Assembly (NCBI RefSeq): GCF_009797935.1
Contig: NZ_VOLC01000005.1
Span: forward strand, 1 to 64,000
DNA from: Lunatibacter salilacus
GTDB taxonomy: Bacteria; Bacteroidota; Bacteroidia; Cytophagales; Cyclobacteriaceae
DNA: 64,000 nt
Reading direction: 5' to 3'
The position numbers were made by a program, and so were the translations under genes. The notes under the pieces were generated by a model, which did no database searches, had not been told where the DNA came from, and saw only the letters and a list, made by a program, of their open reading frames with translations. Of this stretch, positions 8,122-16,754 are shown in pieces (within the stretch, counting starts at the first letter, position 1; every line of letters starts with the position of its first letter).

Positions 8122-9177
8122 ATGTCATTATCAAAAATTGAAACAGGAGAGAAAAAAAGGATTGAATATATAGATGCGTTAAAGGGATTTGCAATATTTT
8201 TAGTACTATGGGGTCACTCATTGCAATATCTAAAAAGCGGATATGATGTTTTTAAAAATCCAGTATTTGAATTTATCTACTCGTTTCATATGCCTTTGTT
8301 TTTTATGATCAGCGGATTTTTCTTTCGTTCATCATTGAAACTGAACATAAAGGACTATTTGGTTAAAAAAGGTCTACAATTATTATTGCCTTGTTTTGTA
8401 TGGGCTATAATATTTTTCATACAAGGAACTATAATTGATACTATAGAAGGACGTGAATATTTTTTCAATAATTGGCTGGACGTGCTAAAACATATACTAG
8501 CAAGCACGTGGGGGGTTTGGTTTTTAAGAGAATTGTTTATCAGTTATTTAATCGCCTATGTTTCATTGAAACTATTTAAGAATGCATGGTTAGCATGTGT
8601 TTTAAGTATTTCTTTGGTTTTAATATCTCCCTTTTTAGCCGAATTACAAAGAGTATTTTTACCAGTATTTTGGGCAGGATTTTTTTTAAAAGATTACTAC
8701 CCTTTATTTTTAAAACACATAAAAAAAATATTTATAATTTCAGCAGTAGCTTTCTCCATTTGCCTATTATTTTGGAACGGAAATTATACAATGTATGTTA
8801 CAAATTTTCCGAATTTAATAAATTTCGAAGAATTAACTTTTAATTTTACCAACATAAACATTTCTATTTTCCGTTTATTTATAGGACTTTTCGGTAGTAC
8901 ATTTTTCTTCGCATCATTTGAAATATTGTATTCGGACAGTAGATTCTTTAGTTGGTTGTCAAAAATTGGAATAAATACATTAGCCATATATCTGCTACAA
9001 AGGCTAATTATAGAGTATTGGGGGGATAAATTAATTGATTTTCCGAATATGAATATTTGGATATACAGCCTATTAGTGACTCCTTTAATATCCTTAGTGA
9101 TACTCATTATTTGTTTTATGGTAATTAAAATTCTAAATAATAAATATGCGGAATTACTTCTATTTGGAAAAACATGA
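8122..9177 (+). CDS. Membrane acyltransferase (acyltransferase 3 family)
   Basis: A 351-residue integral membrane protein of the acyltransferase 3 (OafA/fucose 4-O-acetylase-like) family. The diagnostic opening RIEYIDALKGFAIFLVLWGHS has the catalytic-type His near residue 32, and FEFIYSFHMPLFFMISGF follows. About ten hydrophobic helices fill the rest. Such enzymes move an acetyl or other acyl group onto sugars or lipids at the cytoplasmic membrane. The start is ATG 8122, the only reasonable one. It is A+T-rich and stands alone between remnants, consistent with acquisition by transfer. The substrate cannot be told. Confidence 0.8.
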   Translation: MSLSKIETGEKKRIEYIDALKGFAIFLVLWGHSLQYLKSGYDVFKNPVFEFIYSFHMPLFFMISGFFFRSSLKLNIKDYLVKKGLQLLLPCFVWAIIFFIQGTIIDTIEGREYFFNNWLDVLKHILASTWGVWFLRELFISYLIAYVSLKLFKNAWLACVLSISLVLISPFLAELQRVFLPVFWAGFFLKDYYPLFLKHIKKIFIISAVAFSICLLFWNGNYTMYVTNFPNLINFEELTFNFTNINISIFRLFIGLFGSTFFFASFEILYSDSRFFSWLSKIGINTLAIYLLQRLIIEYWGDKLIDFPNMNIWIYSLLVTPLISLVILIICFMVIKILNNKYAELLLFGKT

Positions 9178-9365
9178 ATATATGTAGATTAATGTTTGCC
9201 ACTTAAAGTTCTAGCCTGGATTTTTCAGTATAATGAATGGCTAGAAACGTGGAAAACATTGAAGTTGTAGCGTGTTCAAACAACATGGTTTGTAGAATCA
9301 ATGATTTCGGGAACGTAACTTATCGGTATTTATTCCGTTGGAATTATCTATAAAAGGAAAATTTA

Positions 9366-9596
9366 ATGAATAAACGAATCCTATTATTTCTTGCACAGGG
9401 ATTTGAAGAATATGAGGCAAGTGTTTTTACTGACATCATCGGGTGGAGCAGAGCGTATGGAAAGGAACCGGTGGATTTGATAACGACAGAACTTAGAACG
9501 GAGATAAAATGCACGTGGAATTTTACTGTTCGACCAGAGTTGCAATTTGAAAATGTTATCTGTCACCAAAAAAACAAAACCATATTAGAAAAATAA
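9366..9596 (+). pseudogene. DJ-1/PfpI family fragment (copy A, N-terminal third only)
   Basis: The first 64 residues match the intact DJ-1/PfpI protein at 14128 with seven differences (MNKRILLFLAQGFEEYEASV onward). After FENV the match stops and the frame runs into unrelated sequence (ICHQKNKTILEK) that ends at the decayed DHFR-like start. The catalytic cysteine region is missing. Homology with the second copy also covers about 25 bases upstream of the start codon. It is one half of a deletion-scarred duplicate. Confidence 0.8.
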
Positions 9597-9751
9597 TTTC
9601 ATTCATGCACATATCACTTGACGGAATTATCGCAGGACCAAATGGAGAGATGGACTGGATTAAAGTTGATGAGGAAATTTTTAATCATGTCGTGAAGCGG
9701 ATAAGCAAAGGCGACACTGCATTATATGGGCGGGTAACTTATCAGATCTGA
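9587..9751 (+). pseudogene. Dihydrofolate reductase-like (RibD C-terminal family) fragment, copy A
   Basis: The frame from 9587 reads RKIISFMHISLDGIIAGPNG and MDWIKVDEEIFNH and ALYGRVTYQI, then TGA at 9749. This is the N-terminal part of a DHFR/RibD_C-type protein (full length about 180 residues). The start codon has decayed (ATTAGA where copy B has ATGAGA). It is cut at nearly the same point as copy B at 14810. The arr gene begins four bases later, so the breakpoint probably reflects insertion of the arr segment. Confidence 0.75.
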
Positions 9752-9755
9752 AAAA

Positions 9756-10205
9756 ATGAAAGGTAAAGAAACTAATACAGAAGAAAACACAAACAAGAGT
9801 GCTACCCCTTTTGCACAGACTTACTTCCACGGGACAAAGGTTGACTTAAAGGTCGGTGACCTAATTGAAGTTGGTTTCAATTCAAACTTTGGACAAAGGA
9901 ATAATGCAAAATTCATTTTCTTGACTGCCACACTGGACGCCGCTATTTGGGGAGCGGAACTTGCCGTTGGTGGGGGACGGGAAAGAATTTACCTAGTAGA
10001 GCCTACCGGCCGAATCGAAGACGATCCTGATTTGATCGATAATAGATTTCCCGGTAATCCGTCAAAATCTTACCGTTCGAGCGAACCGTTTAGAGTTGTG
10101 GGTGAAGTAACTTTTTGGCAAGGACACCCAACCGAGCAGGTTGATGCAATGAAAGCCGCGTTGGAAAAGCTGAAAAATCAAGGTATAAACTCCTTAAATG
10201 AATAA
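9756..10205 (+). CDS. arr: NAD+--rifampin ADP-ribosyltransferase
   Basis: A 149-residue protein that matches the Arr family from end to end. It reads TYFHGTKVDLKVGDLIEVGF, then FLTATLDAAIWGAELAVGGG, then IYLVEPTGRIEDDPDLIDNRFPGNP, then YRSSEPFRVVGEV. Arr uses NAD+ to ADP-ribosylate the C23 hydroxyl of rifamycins and so inactivates them. The conserved His (YFHGT) and Asp (TLDAAIWG) are present. The first 20 residues are an extra polar lead. It lies between a decayed DHFR-like fragment and a mepB gene in a region full of remnants, which suggests horizontal arrival. Arr homologues also occur widely in environmental genomes, so clinical resistance cannot be assumed. Confidence 0.92.
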   Translation: MKGKETNTEENTNKSATPFAQTYFHGTKVDLKVGDLIEVGFNSNFGQRNNAKFIFLTATLDAAIWGAELAVGGGRERIYLVEPTGRIEDDPDLIDNRFPGNPSKSYRSSEPFRVVGEVTFWQGHPTEQVDAMKAALEKLKNQGINSLNE

Positions 10206-10374
10206 GTTAAATGATGGCTATACTGAAAAAGCAATGCTGAAAACTATACTATAATAAAGGTGAAACTTTTGAAAAATAATGTAATTGTAATTAGAATCTT
10301 CGCCGGAAACATCAAATCCAGCAGCGGCGAACCATGTTAATTTCGTCAGCAACAATCAAACCTGAGCAAAGTCA

Positions 10375-10869
10375 ATGGATAATAAGCTGACATTGATCAA
10401 AACAGAAATATACGATAAATGTGCCCTTGAAATTTCGGACTTCCGAATCGAAATGGAAAGCAAGGAATATGATGCTTGCCGATTTAAATTAAACGGACGA
10501 AGAATTATTAGCAGAAATTCGAAAATTACATCCAAAAAAGCTGGACAATTCGTGACGTTTTGGAAACGACAGGGAACCGGGCCAATTGAACCATTCTGTG
10601 AAACAGACCAATTTGATTTTTATGTGGTAAACGTACGGGCTGAAAACAAAGTAGGCCAATTCGTTTTTCCAAAATCTGTGATGATAAAAAAGGGAATAAT
10701 TTCTACTGCAATTATAGAAGGAAAACGAGCATTCCGAGTTTACCCGAGTTGGGATGCGACGACAAGTAAACAAGCTGAAAAAACCCAAAAATGGCAGCTG
10801 GATTATTTCTTTGAAATAAATGACGAAATGGATTTTAATAAAATTGTGGAATTATATACGAAGCAATGA
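10375..10869 (+). CDS. mepB: MepB family protein
   Basis: A 164-residue cytoplasmic protein of the MepB family. Typical blocks are YDACRFKLNGRRIISRNSKITSKKAGQFVTFW and GPIEPF, FDFYVVNVR, GQFVFPKSVMIKKGI, and FRVYPSWDATTSKQAEKTQKW near the end. MepB was named from the S. aureus mepRAB operon, but its biochemical role is not established. The gene begins 170 bases after arr, with no obvious promoter of its own. A fragment of a second mepB copy lies at 16755. Confidence 0.88.
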   Translation: MDNKLTLIKTEIYDKCALEISDFRIEMESKEYDACRFKLNGRRIISRNSKITSKKAGQFVTFWKRQGTGPIEPFCETDQFDFYVVNVRAENKVGQFVFPKSVMIKKGIISTAIIEGKRAFRVYPSWDATTSKQAEKTQKWQLDYFFEINDEMDFNKIVELYTKQ

Positions 10870-11015
10870 TGCGGGAGGTCTCCTCAATTTGGAGGTTGGC
10901 AAATAATGCTATCCTGACGGCACGTAAACGCTACGGGTAGGATATGTTCCTGATATTGAATTTAACCGTACGATATATTGTCACTTGTATCAATGCCACA
11001 AACTACCTATAACAA

Positions 11016-11255
11016 AAAAAGAGTGAGCATGCGCTGTTAGATAGTAGAAATAGTGAATTGGTTGTCATAATTATTGAGCTTATTGACTTCGGCATGAAAG
11101 TATTTAATGACGAAGAGAATAAGTTCCAAAGATGGCTAGTAAAACCAAATCTATCATTGGGTGGAAACTCCCCTGATAGCCTGTTGGATACAACAACCGG
11201 AATAGATGAAGTTAGATTCGCTGTGAATAGAATAGAATTTGGCAATTTTTCGTAA
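11016..11255 (+). pseudogene. ParS/MbcA-type antitoxin remnant (DUF2384)
   Basis: The frame reads SEHALLDSRNSELVVIIIELI and DFGMKVFNDEENKFQRWL, then KPNLSLGGNSPDSLLDTTTG and IDEVRFAVNRIEFGNFS. This is the toxin-binding C-terminal domain of Xre/MbcA/ParS antitoxins. The N-terminal HTH part is missing and no ATG opens the frame. The stop overlaps the RES toxin start (TAATG), which is the natural operon layout, so this is a decayed but once linked pair. Confidence 0.7.
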
Positions 11256-11425
11256 TGGGAGTTTTTAGGGTGGAACGGGAGAAATATTTAAACACGACGC
11301 TCACAGGAATTGGTGCTTCTATGACCAAAGGATATAGGTGGAATAGTCTAAACACATGCATCCTCCACTTCAAACTCATGAACGAACTAACAACCCCATT
11401 TGTAGAGAAAAGGCAAGGTAATTGA
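11255..11425 (+). pseudogene. RES-domain toxin remnant
   Basis: It begins MGVFRVEREKYLNTTLTGIG and keeps the RWN signature (KGYRWNS) of RES-domain NAD+-degrading toxins. It then loses similarity and stops at TGA 11423 after 56 codons, against about 150 for the family. It directly overlaps the ParS-like antitoxin remnant. It is surely non-functional. Confidence 0.65.
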
Positions 11426-11720
11426 CCTACTAAATCCTTTCGGAATATATGGAAAAATAATATAAATCCACACTTAGACCAAGTATTAAGAACGCTACCC
11501 GCTAAAACGCGCAGCTTTTTTGACCTCATCGTGGAGAGTAAAATAAAACTCATTTTAATAAATCGAATTTCGAAAAAAAAACGGTAACTTAAGTCTTACT
11601 AATAAATGGCTAGAAATTGACTAAATATGACATTCTTATTTTTCGCGGGTCAGAAAGTCGCTCCAAAAAAATATCATAATTAGCCGCGGTAAATCCAGTC
11701 TATTAATTTAAAGAAAAATA
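11426..11720. other. Stretch with no recognised gene
   Basis: The sequence is A+T-rich and has no credible frame on either strand. It probably contains the scrambled rest of the RES toxin gene, but I cannot align it by eye. Confidence 0.5.
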
Positions 11721-11726
11721 GTGGAG

Positions 11727-12389
11727 ATGAAAACAAAACCCAACCCCATGTGTCAAAATGGATTTGCACTAAAGTTATGTCTAATAATCCTGATGATACT
11801 TTCCGGCATAGAGGCTATAGCGCAGGAGGCATCACCGAAAGACAGACATCTTTTGCTCTCTGTGTTCAATTCTGGGACGCAACTTCCCGGCAATTTCATT
11901 ACCCTGCCGATACATCCTGGAGTATCTGCGGGGATCGAATTTGCCCATAACCGTAGTACCGTCAACAGGTGGTTTCAAACTGCGAAACTGGGCATGCTGT
12001 ATCATCAGTATTCGCAAACGGCCGTCCAACTTTATTCCGAAGGGGGGTACAGACGTTCCGTTTGGCGGGGTCTGTCTGCCGAACTTCGTATTGGGCTCGG
12101 CTATCTACACTCCTTTACGGATGTACCCATATTCAAGCTAAATCCCGAAGGAACGTACAGGCAGGTATCCAAGTTTGGGCGACCGCAGTTTATGGCCGGC
12201 GGCGCACTCGGGGTGGGATACACTTTTCGCAAGGCAGCCCACCCATGGAGACTGCAGCTGGATTATCAGTTTTATGTGCAAACTCCTTTTATCAATGAGT
12301 ATGTGCCCTTACTGCCAGTAAATGTAGTGCATGTCGGAGGGGCCATTCCACTTTCTGTTTTTAAGAAACATAAAGCGGCAAACAATTAA
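11727..12389 (+). CDS. Outer-membrane-type hypothetical protein
   Basis: A protein of 220 residues from ATG 11727; a GTG six bases upstream is also in frame. The N-terminus has a signal peptide (LCLIILMILSGIEAIAQ). The mature part alternates hydrophobic and polar residues with many aromatic and glycine positions (LGMLYHQYSQTAVQLYSEGGYRR and later GALGVGYTFRK). It ends with strands leading to VNVVHVGGAIPLSVF, which fits a small eight-stranded outer membrane barrel. No family is recognised with certainty. It is followed after 32 bases by a serine hydrolase gene with similar base composition, so the two may be one transcript. Confidence 0.7.
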   Translation: MKTKPNPMCQNGFALKLCLIILMILSGIEAIAQEASPKDRHLLLSVFNSGTQLPGNFITLPIHPGVSAGIEFAHNRSTVNRWFQTAKLGMLYHQYSQTAVQLYSEGGYRRSVWRGLSAELRIGLGYLHSFTDVPIFKLNPEGTYRQVSKFGRPQFMAGGALGVGYTFRKAAHPWRLQLDYQFYVQTPFINEYVPLLPVNVVHVGGAIPLSVFKKHKAANN

Positions 12390-12421
12390 GTCTTTTTTAT
12401 TCACCTAGAAATTTAAACTCC

Positions 12422-13582
12422 ATGAAAAAGGCATCGGTCACACTCGCTGTTCTGTTCTTGCTTTCCTGTCAAAGTATTGATATAGGCCCAACTGAATCCT
12501 GTTCATCAACAGCGCCTCCAGCTCATCCCAAAGCCACGATTTATCAGAGCATTTTGAACGAGTACGCGGCAAAGGGGCTCCCTGGTATCTCCATACTCAT
12601 CCGCGACGACGCAGGTCCTTGGTGGGGATCTTCGGGAAAGGCAGATATTTTGGAAAACTTAGACATGAATACCTGTACAGTCTCCAAGGCAGCCAGCATC
12701 ACAAAAACATTTGTTGCCGTACTCACCATGATGCTCGCGGAAGAAGGGGCCTTCAACCTTGATGATCCCCTTGAGAAGTGGCTCCCACAGCAGGTGATAA
12801 ACGAAGTTACAAATGCACGTGGGTGTACGGTACGTCAACTTATGAACCACACAACTGGCATCCCCGATCTGATTGACAATGACAACTTTTACCTCGGTGT
12901 ATTGAACAACCCGGCACGGAAATGGGAGCCTGAAGAACTCATCCCGTATGTGTATGGAGAGTCTCCAATTTTTGCTCCCGGTCAAGGTGTGTCTTATTCT
13001 AACACAAACTTCTTGCTGCTAGCGATGGTCATAAACAAAGCTACCGGCAAAAATCACGCATCCTTGCTGAGAGATCGCGTCATTCGACCCTTAAATCTGG
13101 AAAACACCTCTTACTATTGGCACGATAACCTGCCCAGCGTAGCACAAGGTTACTTCGATTTGTACAACAACGGCACCATATTGAACGTCACGAACTACAA
13201 TACCGGCAGCGGAAACGGATACGGTGGATTGTACTCCAACATATTTGACCTGCAAACTTTCATAGAAGCCCTCGTAAAAGAGCGTACGCTACTATCAGAG
13301 GCAAGTCTGGCTCAGATGCTCACCTTCACGGAAGAGGAAGCGGGGGCGAATAGGGCCAATGGTCTGGGGATTTTTAAAGATTTCCTAGAACGTCCAGCCG
13401 ACCAGTTTGCATACGGCCACCGCGGGAGAGACCTGGGCTACACCGCCGATATGTTCTGGTTCCCCAATCAAGACTATACCATGACGTACCTGATCAATTA
13501 CGGAACGGATGCCAACAGCAGTCTCCGGCCCGTATTTTATGAGTTCAGGACAGCCATTGTGGATGCCATCATGGGGAATTGA
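12422..13582 (+). CDS. Lipoprotein serine hydrolase (class C beta-lactamase / DD-peptidase fold)
   Basis: A 386-residue protein. The N-terminus has a lipobox (LFLLSC, Cys16), so it should be a lipoprotein. The nucleophile motif is Ser92-Ile-Thr-Lys95 in KAASITKTFVAV, the second motif Tyr192-Ser-Asn194 (GVSYSNTNF), and the third H-x-G near residue 335 (YGHRGRDLGY). This is the beta-lactamase-related (Pfam Beta-lactamase) serine hydrolase fold used by D-alanyl-D-alanine carboxypeptidases, esterases and class C lactamases. The sequence alone does not show which. It follows the barrel-like gene by 32 bases. Confidence 0.85.
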   Translation: MKKASVTLAVLFLLSCQSIDIGPTESCSSTAPPAHPKATIYQSILNEYAAKGLPGISILIRDDAGPWWGSSGKADILENLDMNTCTVSKAASITKTFVAVLTMMLAEEGAFNLDDPLEKWLPQQVINEVTNARGCTVRQLMNHTTGIPDLIDNDNFYLGVLNNPARKWEPEELIPYVYGESPIFAPGQGVSYSNTNFLLLAMVINKATGKNHASLLRDRVIRPLNLENTSYYWHDNLPSVAQGYFDLYNNGTILNVTNYNTGSGNGYGGLYSNIFDLQTFIEALVKERTLLSEASLAQMLTFTEEEAGANRANGLGIFKDFLERPADQFAYGHRGRDLGYTADMFWFPNQDYTMTYLINYGTDANSSLRPVFYEFRTAIVDAIMGN

Positions 13583-14127
13583 AAACCTTATAAATTCTAG
13601 TGTATCGGTTAGTTAGAATAGCCAGACAGCTAAATAGATTTGACATAACCAAAATGCCGAATATGAACTTAGATAGCGGGTTCATTTACTGGAACGTTAA
13701 GTGGATAAAAACAGGGGCCGAACACTCTTTAAACTCAACCAATTTAGTTTAAATCGGCCTAGTGGTGATTATGAATTGAACTAGGAAAGAACTCGGTATT
13801 TGCCAAAAGGTCGGACAGAAGTAGATCTCTCAAACCGATTTGAATACGATTACCTAAAAATTAGCAACTGGTACTACCATCAAGGACTTACAAAACTAAC
13901 GACGCATAGTACCTGGCAAAAGTAATTTCAAAAGCAGACCAGTATCCTTACACCTCTATTATAGGTGTCCAGGAGTTGTTCCACCCAATAGTAAATACAC
14001 TGGAACTCAACCTGGATTCTTTAGCAGCTGTGGCAATTGATTCTGATGGGGAGATCATAACGGAATATATTCGCTGACATTTATTGTAAAACCTACAGTT
14101 TGAAATTATCTCTAAAAGAAAAACCTA
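13583..14127. other. Intergenic stretch with one decayed gene
   Basis: Apart from the remnant listed at 13640-14077 I see no gene. The last 25 bases before the DJ-1 start resemble those before copy A of the same gene at 9366. Confidence 0.5.
13640..14077 (+). pseudogene. Decayed gene of unknown family
   Basis: Pieces in different frames read RPSGDYELN, LPKGRTEVDLSNRFEYDYLK, and ISNWYYHQGLTKL, then after a stop the 55-codon piece at 13910-14077 containing YPYTSIIGVQELFHPIVNTL and AVAIDSDGEIITEYIR. The order and spacing suggest a single protein broken by indels. I do not recognise the family. It is transcribed in the same direction as its neighbours and has no start codon. Confidence 0.4.
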
Positions 14128-14715
14128 ATGAATAAAAGAGTACTGTTATTTCTCGCACAGGGATTTGAAGAATATGAGGCTAGTGTTTTTACTGACATCA
14201 TCGGCTGGAGTAGAATATATGGAAAAGAACCAATAGATTTGATTACGACAGGGCTTAGGCCTGAGATAAAATGTACTTGGAATTTTACGGTTCGACCTGA
14301 GTTGGAGTTTGAAAGAGTTAAAGTTAAGGATTATGACGCATTGGCTATGGCTGGCGGATTTGAAAAAGCCGGCTTCTATGAAGATGCCTATGATGAAAGA
14401 CTATTAAACCTAATTCGAGAATTTGATAAAGAAGGAAAAATAATTGCCGCGGTATGTGTATCTGCCCTACCGCTTGGTAAATCCGGTGTATTAAAGGGGA
14501 GAAAAGCGACTACATATGATTTGTTAGATGGCGTGAGGAGAAAACAACTTGCTGATTTTGGGGCAATAGTTAAGGACGAAAATATTGTAATTGACGACAA
14601 CATTATTACATCAATAGGCCCTTCAACTGCGGTGGATGTTGCATTTATTCTACTTGAGATGTTGACTGATAAAGAAAATGTCGACGTGGTTAAAAAATAC
14701 ATGAGATTTCCCTAG
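14128..14715 (+). CDS. DJ-1/PfpI family protein
   Basis: A 195-residue protein of the DJ-1/ThiJ/PfpI superfamily. The N-terminal strand and turn read VLLFLAQGFEEYEASVFTDI, and the nucleophile elbow is AAVCVSALPLG with Cys110. The glutamate that activates this cysteine is in GFEEYEA. Family members act as glyoxalase/deglycase-type enzymes, chaperones or proteases; this short form with AVCVSALPL resembles bacterial DJ-1 homologues. It is the intact version of the fragment at 9366. A DHFR-like fragment follows 95 bases later, the same order as in copy A. Confidence 0.88.
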   Translation: MNKRVLLFLAQGFEEYEASVFTDIIGWSRIYGKEPIDLITTGLRPEIKCTWNFTVRPELEFERVKVKDYDALAMAGGFEKAGFYEDAYDERLLNLIREFDKEGKIIAAVCVSALPLGKSGVLKGRKATTYDLLDGVRRKQLADFGAIVKDENIVIDDNIITSIGPSTAVDVAFILLEMLTDKENVDVVKKYMRFP

Positions 14716-14809
14716 AACTAACCTTTTTTTCAACTATTTGCCCTATCATTTTTAGGCTTTTTTGTTCATTTTTACTTGCTAAAGTGCACCCTATTTCAAC
14801 AAAGACAGA

Positions 14810-14986
14810 ATGAGAAAAATAATTTCATTTATGCACATATCACTTGACGGTTTTGTAGCAGGACCAAAAGGAGAAATTAATTGGATTAAAGTTGATGATG
14901 AGATTTTCAACTATGTTGGCGTGCGGATAAGCAAAGGTGACACCGCACTATATGGACGGATAACCTATCAGATGATGGAAAATTAA
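14810..14986 (+). pseudogene. Dihydrofolate reductase-like (RibD C-terminal family) fragment, copy B
   Basis: The frame starts at ATG 14810 (MRKIISFMHISLDGFVAGPK) and reaches GDTALYGRITYQMMEN, then TAA at 14984 after 58 residues. Family members have about 180 residues, so two thirds are missing. Copy A at 9587 ends at the same alignment point. The following sequence to 15078 has no frame that continues the family. Confidence 0.8.
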
Positions 14987-15078
14987 TTCACAAATGTTTT
15001 ACGACAAAGCCGCTAGATGCGTAGTCGGCAAGAGTTATGACTTGCTGGCAATTTCAAGCGGATGTTGTAGATGTGAAG

Positions 15079-15135
15079 AAGTTAGCAACCAAAATATCCC
15101 CGAGAAGGGGATGATTTGGTTGCTAACTTTTTTTA
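15079..15135. terminator. Strong bidirectional hairpin terminator
   Basis: A perfect 15-base stem AAGTTAGCAACCAAA (15079-15093) pairs with TTTGGTTGCTAACTT (15115-15129), with an inner CCCC/GGGG stem in the loop and T7 after it. It lies between the DHFR-like fragment (plus strand) and the converging AraC gene (minus strand), and is symmetric enough to stop both. Confidence 0.85.
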
Positions 15136-15972
15136 TGTTTCTGAGACTTCAACCACCCCAAAAGTCCTTTCAGGTGCTCTTGTATCCACTTCGTAAAAAC
15201 CAGATGGAGTCATTGTGGTAAAAAATTTATAATCCTTGGAAAGATGCTGGTAATCATAATAACCACAGGCAATGGCAATGCTCAGCCAATCCAAATCCGG
15301 GTTGGCATTTTTCATAAAAAATGCCTTTTGAAACCGAACCACCTTATCAAAAACCTTAGGCCCTATCCCAACCCTTTCACTGAATTTTCGGTAAAACTGC
15401 CGGGAGCTTAAACACGCATGATCGGCTAATTTGTCCATGGTTAACGGCTGGTTTTGATAAAGGATCAGCGAACTTACCTGATCTATCCTGTGTAGTTGTT
15501 GGTTGGATTGATTTATCGCTTTAAGGATAAATGACTCAGCAATTTTTATGATCTCTTCAGTTTCTTCCAAATTGCACATCTGTTCGAAAGCCTCTCGAAT
15601 CTGTTTACCCCAGATAGACTCTGCATCCATAAATGTATTGGCCAATTCGTAACAGGGAATTCCGGTAAGCCGAAACAAACTACTGGGTTGCAATACGATC
15701 TGCAATGTGAAAAATTCCCTTCCAATATACTTGTTTGTTACCACTGTGTGCTGACCGATTATGGTGCATTTGGGATGTGTTAATATGCCGGCGTTTTGTG
15801 GATACCTGACGGTCTGTGGATCCCTGAGGTTAAACACGAGACAGGTTTCAGGCCTGGGAGAGTACACCTTATAGGGCAAAATCACTCCTGGCCCGAAATC
15901 AAACTTAATAATCTGGTGCTTCCTGACGTATTCACGCAAGGCTGGACTTGGTAGAAAGTCGCGGAGAATCAT
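15133..15972 (-). CDS. AraC family transcriptional regulator
   Basis: A 279-residue regulator. The N-terminal 150 residues are a sensor domain of the DUF6597 type (LREYVRKHQIIKFDFG, then LVFNLRDPQTVRYP). The C-terminal AraC double HTH covers about residues 165-265 (MDKLADHACLSSRQFYRKFSERVGIGPKVFDKVVRFQKAF, then DWLSIAIACGYYDYQHLSKDYKFFTTMTPSGFY). The ligand is unknown. A cupin gene lies three bases upstream on the same strand, so the two form an operon and the cupin could be a target or partner. The stop lies inside the shared hairpin at 15079-15135. Confidence 0.9.
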   Translation of the reverse strand: MILRDFLPSPALREYVRKHQIIKFDFGPGVILPYKVYSPRPETCLVFNLRDPQTVRYPQNAGILTHPKCTIIGQHTVVTNKYIGREFFTLQIVLQPSSLFRLTGIPCYELANTFMDAESIWGKQIREAFEQMCNLEETEEIIKIAESFILKAINQSNQQLHRIDQVSSLILYQNQPLTMDKLADHACLSSRQFYRKFSERVGIGPKVFDKVVRFQKAFFMKNANPDLDWLSIAIACGYYDYQHLSKDYKFFTTMTPSGFYEVDTRAPERTFGVVEVSET

Positions 15973-15975
15973 TTG

Positions 15976-16527
15976 TCATAAACTTAAAGGCGGTCCAACC
16001 ATTTTTATGCCATGGGCCAGCGAAATGCTATTTTCTTCTTCTTGCGTTGGGGGTCTTCCCAAGTCATGCATGGTTTGAAAATATTCCTCCATTTTTAATG
16101 CAGGCTGAAGTATGTAAATCAATTTCCCTCTATCAGATGTTTGAATCCAAGTGTGTGGAAGATTTCTGGGAAGAAATATCGTGTCCCCTGTTTTCAATTC
16201 ATGCCTTTCTTCCCCTACTTGGAATCTGTATTCTCCCTCAACGACATAGAATACCTCATCTTGATCTAAATGAACATGTAAAGGAGGTCCGATTTTATCA
16301 ACCCCAATATACTCAAAAACTGACAGTTGTCCAGCGGTATCCATGGAAGAAATTTTCAAATCATTGGGATTACTCCCTCTATAGGGAGTATGTTTGTCAT
16401 TCCTTGCTTTACCTGAGCGGACCAAAAAGGCCTCTTTTTCATTTAGGCTTTCATTGTTGACTGCTAGCAGGTCTGAACCTATCGCAGCTAGGGCTATTGT
16501 AGATACTATAAAATTCCTGCGTTCCAT
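15976..16527 (-). CDS. Exported cupin-domain protein
   Basis: A 183-residue protein. The N-terminus MERRNFIVSTIALAAIGSDL looks like a twin-arginine or Sec signal, with a single RR pair. The cupin domain covers about residues 65-150: motif 1 reads GPPLHVHLDQDEVFYVVEGEYRF with metal ligands H-x-H and E, and motif 2 reads GDTIFLPRNLPHTW with the His. Such domains bind a metal and act as dioxygenases, isomerases or binding proteins. It is three bases upstream of the AraC gene and likely shares its promoter. The substrate is unknown. Confidence 0.8.
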   Translation of the reverse strand: MERRNFIVSTIALAAIGSDLLAVNNESLNEKEAFLVRSGKARNDKHTPYRGSNPNDLKISSMDTAGQLSVFEYIGVDKIGPPLHVHLDQDEVFYVVEGEYRFQVGEERHELKTGDTIFLPRNLPHTWIQTSDRGKLIYILQPALKMEEYFQTMHDLGRPPTQEEENSISLAHGIKMVGPPLSL

Positions 16528-16754
16528 ATTGATAAGGTTTAATTTACAGGATAAAAATACGAAACGAAGAGTACTCTAAAGTGGTAAAAATCGGACATTC
16601 ATGTCGCTGTACCAGACTGATGATTTTGGATGTCAAAAGGAAAGAATAAATAAGCTCACCATAGAGTCGTAGCCCGTTTATTGAGGTCCAATTCATTTTA
16701 AACAGTTTAATTACTGTGAAAGACTTGGTCAATTTCGAATTTTGAGGAAAAAAA

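Noticed and set aside
9178..11720. arr and mepB as integron cassettes
   Set aside because: No paired R''/R' boxes or attC-like hairpins flank either gene, so cassette status is not supported.
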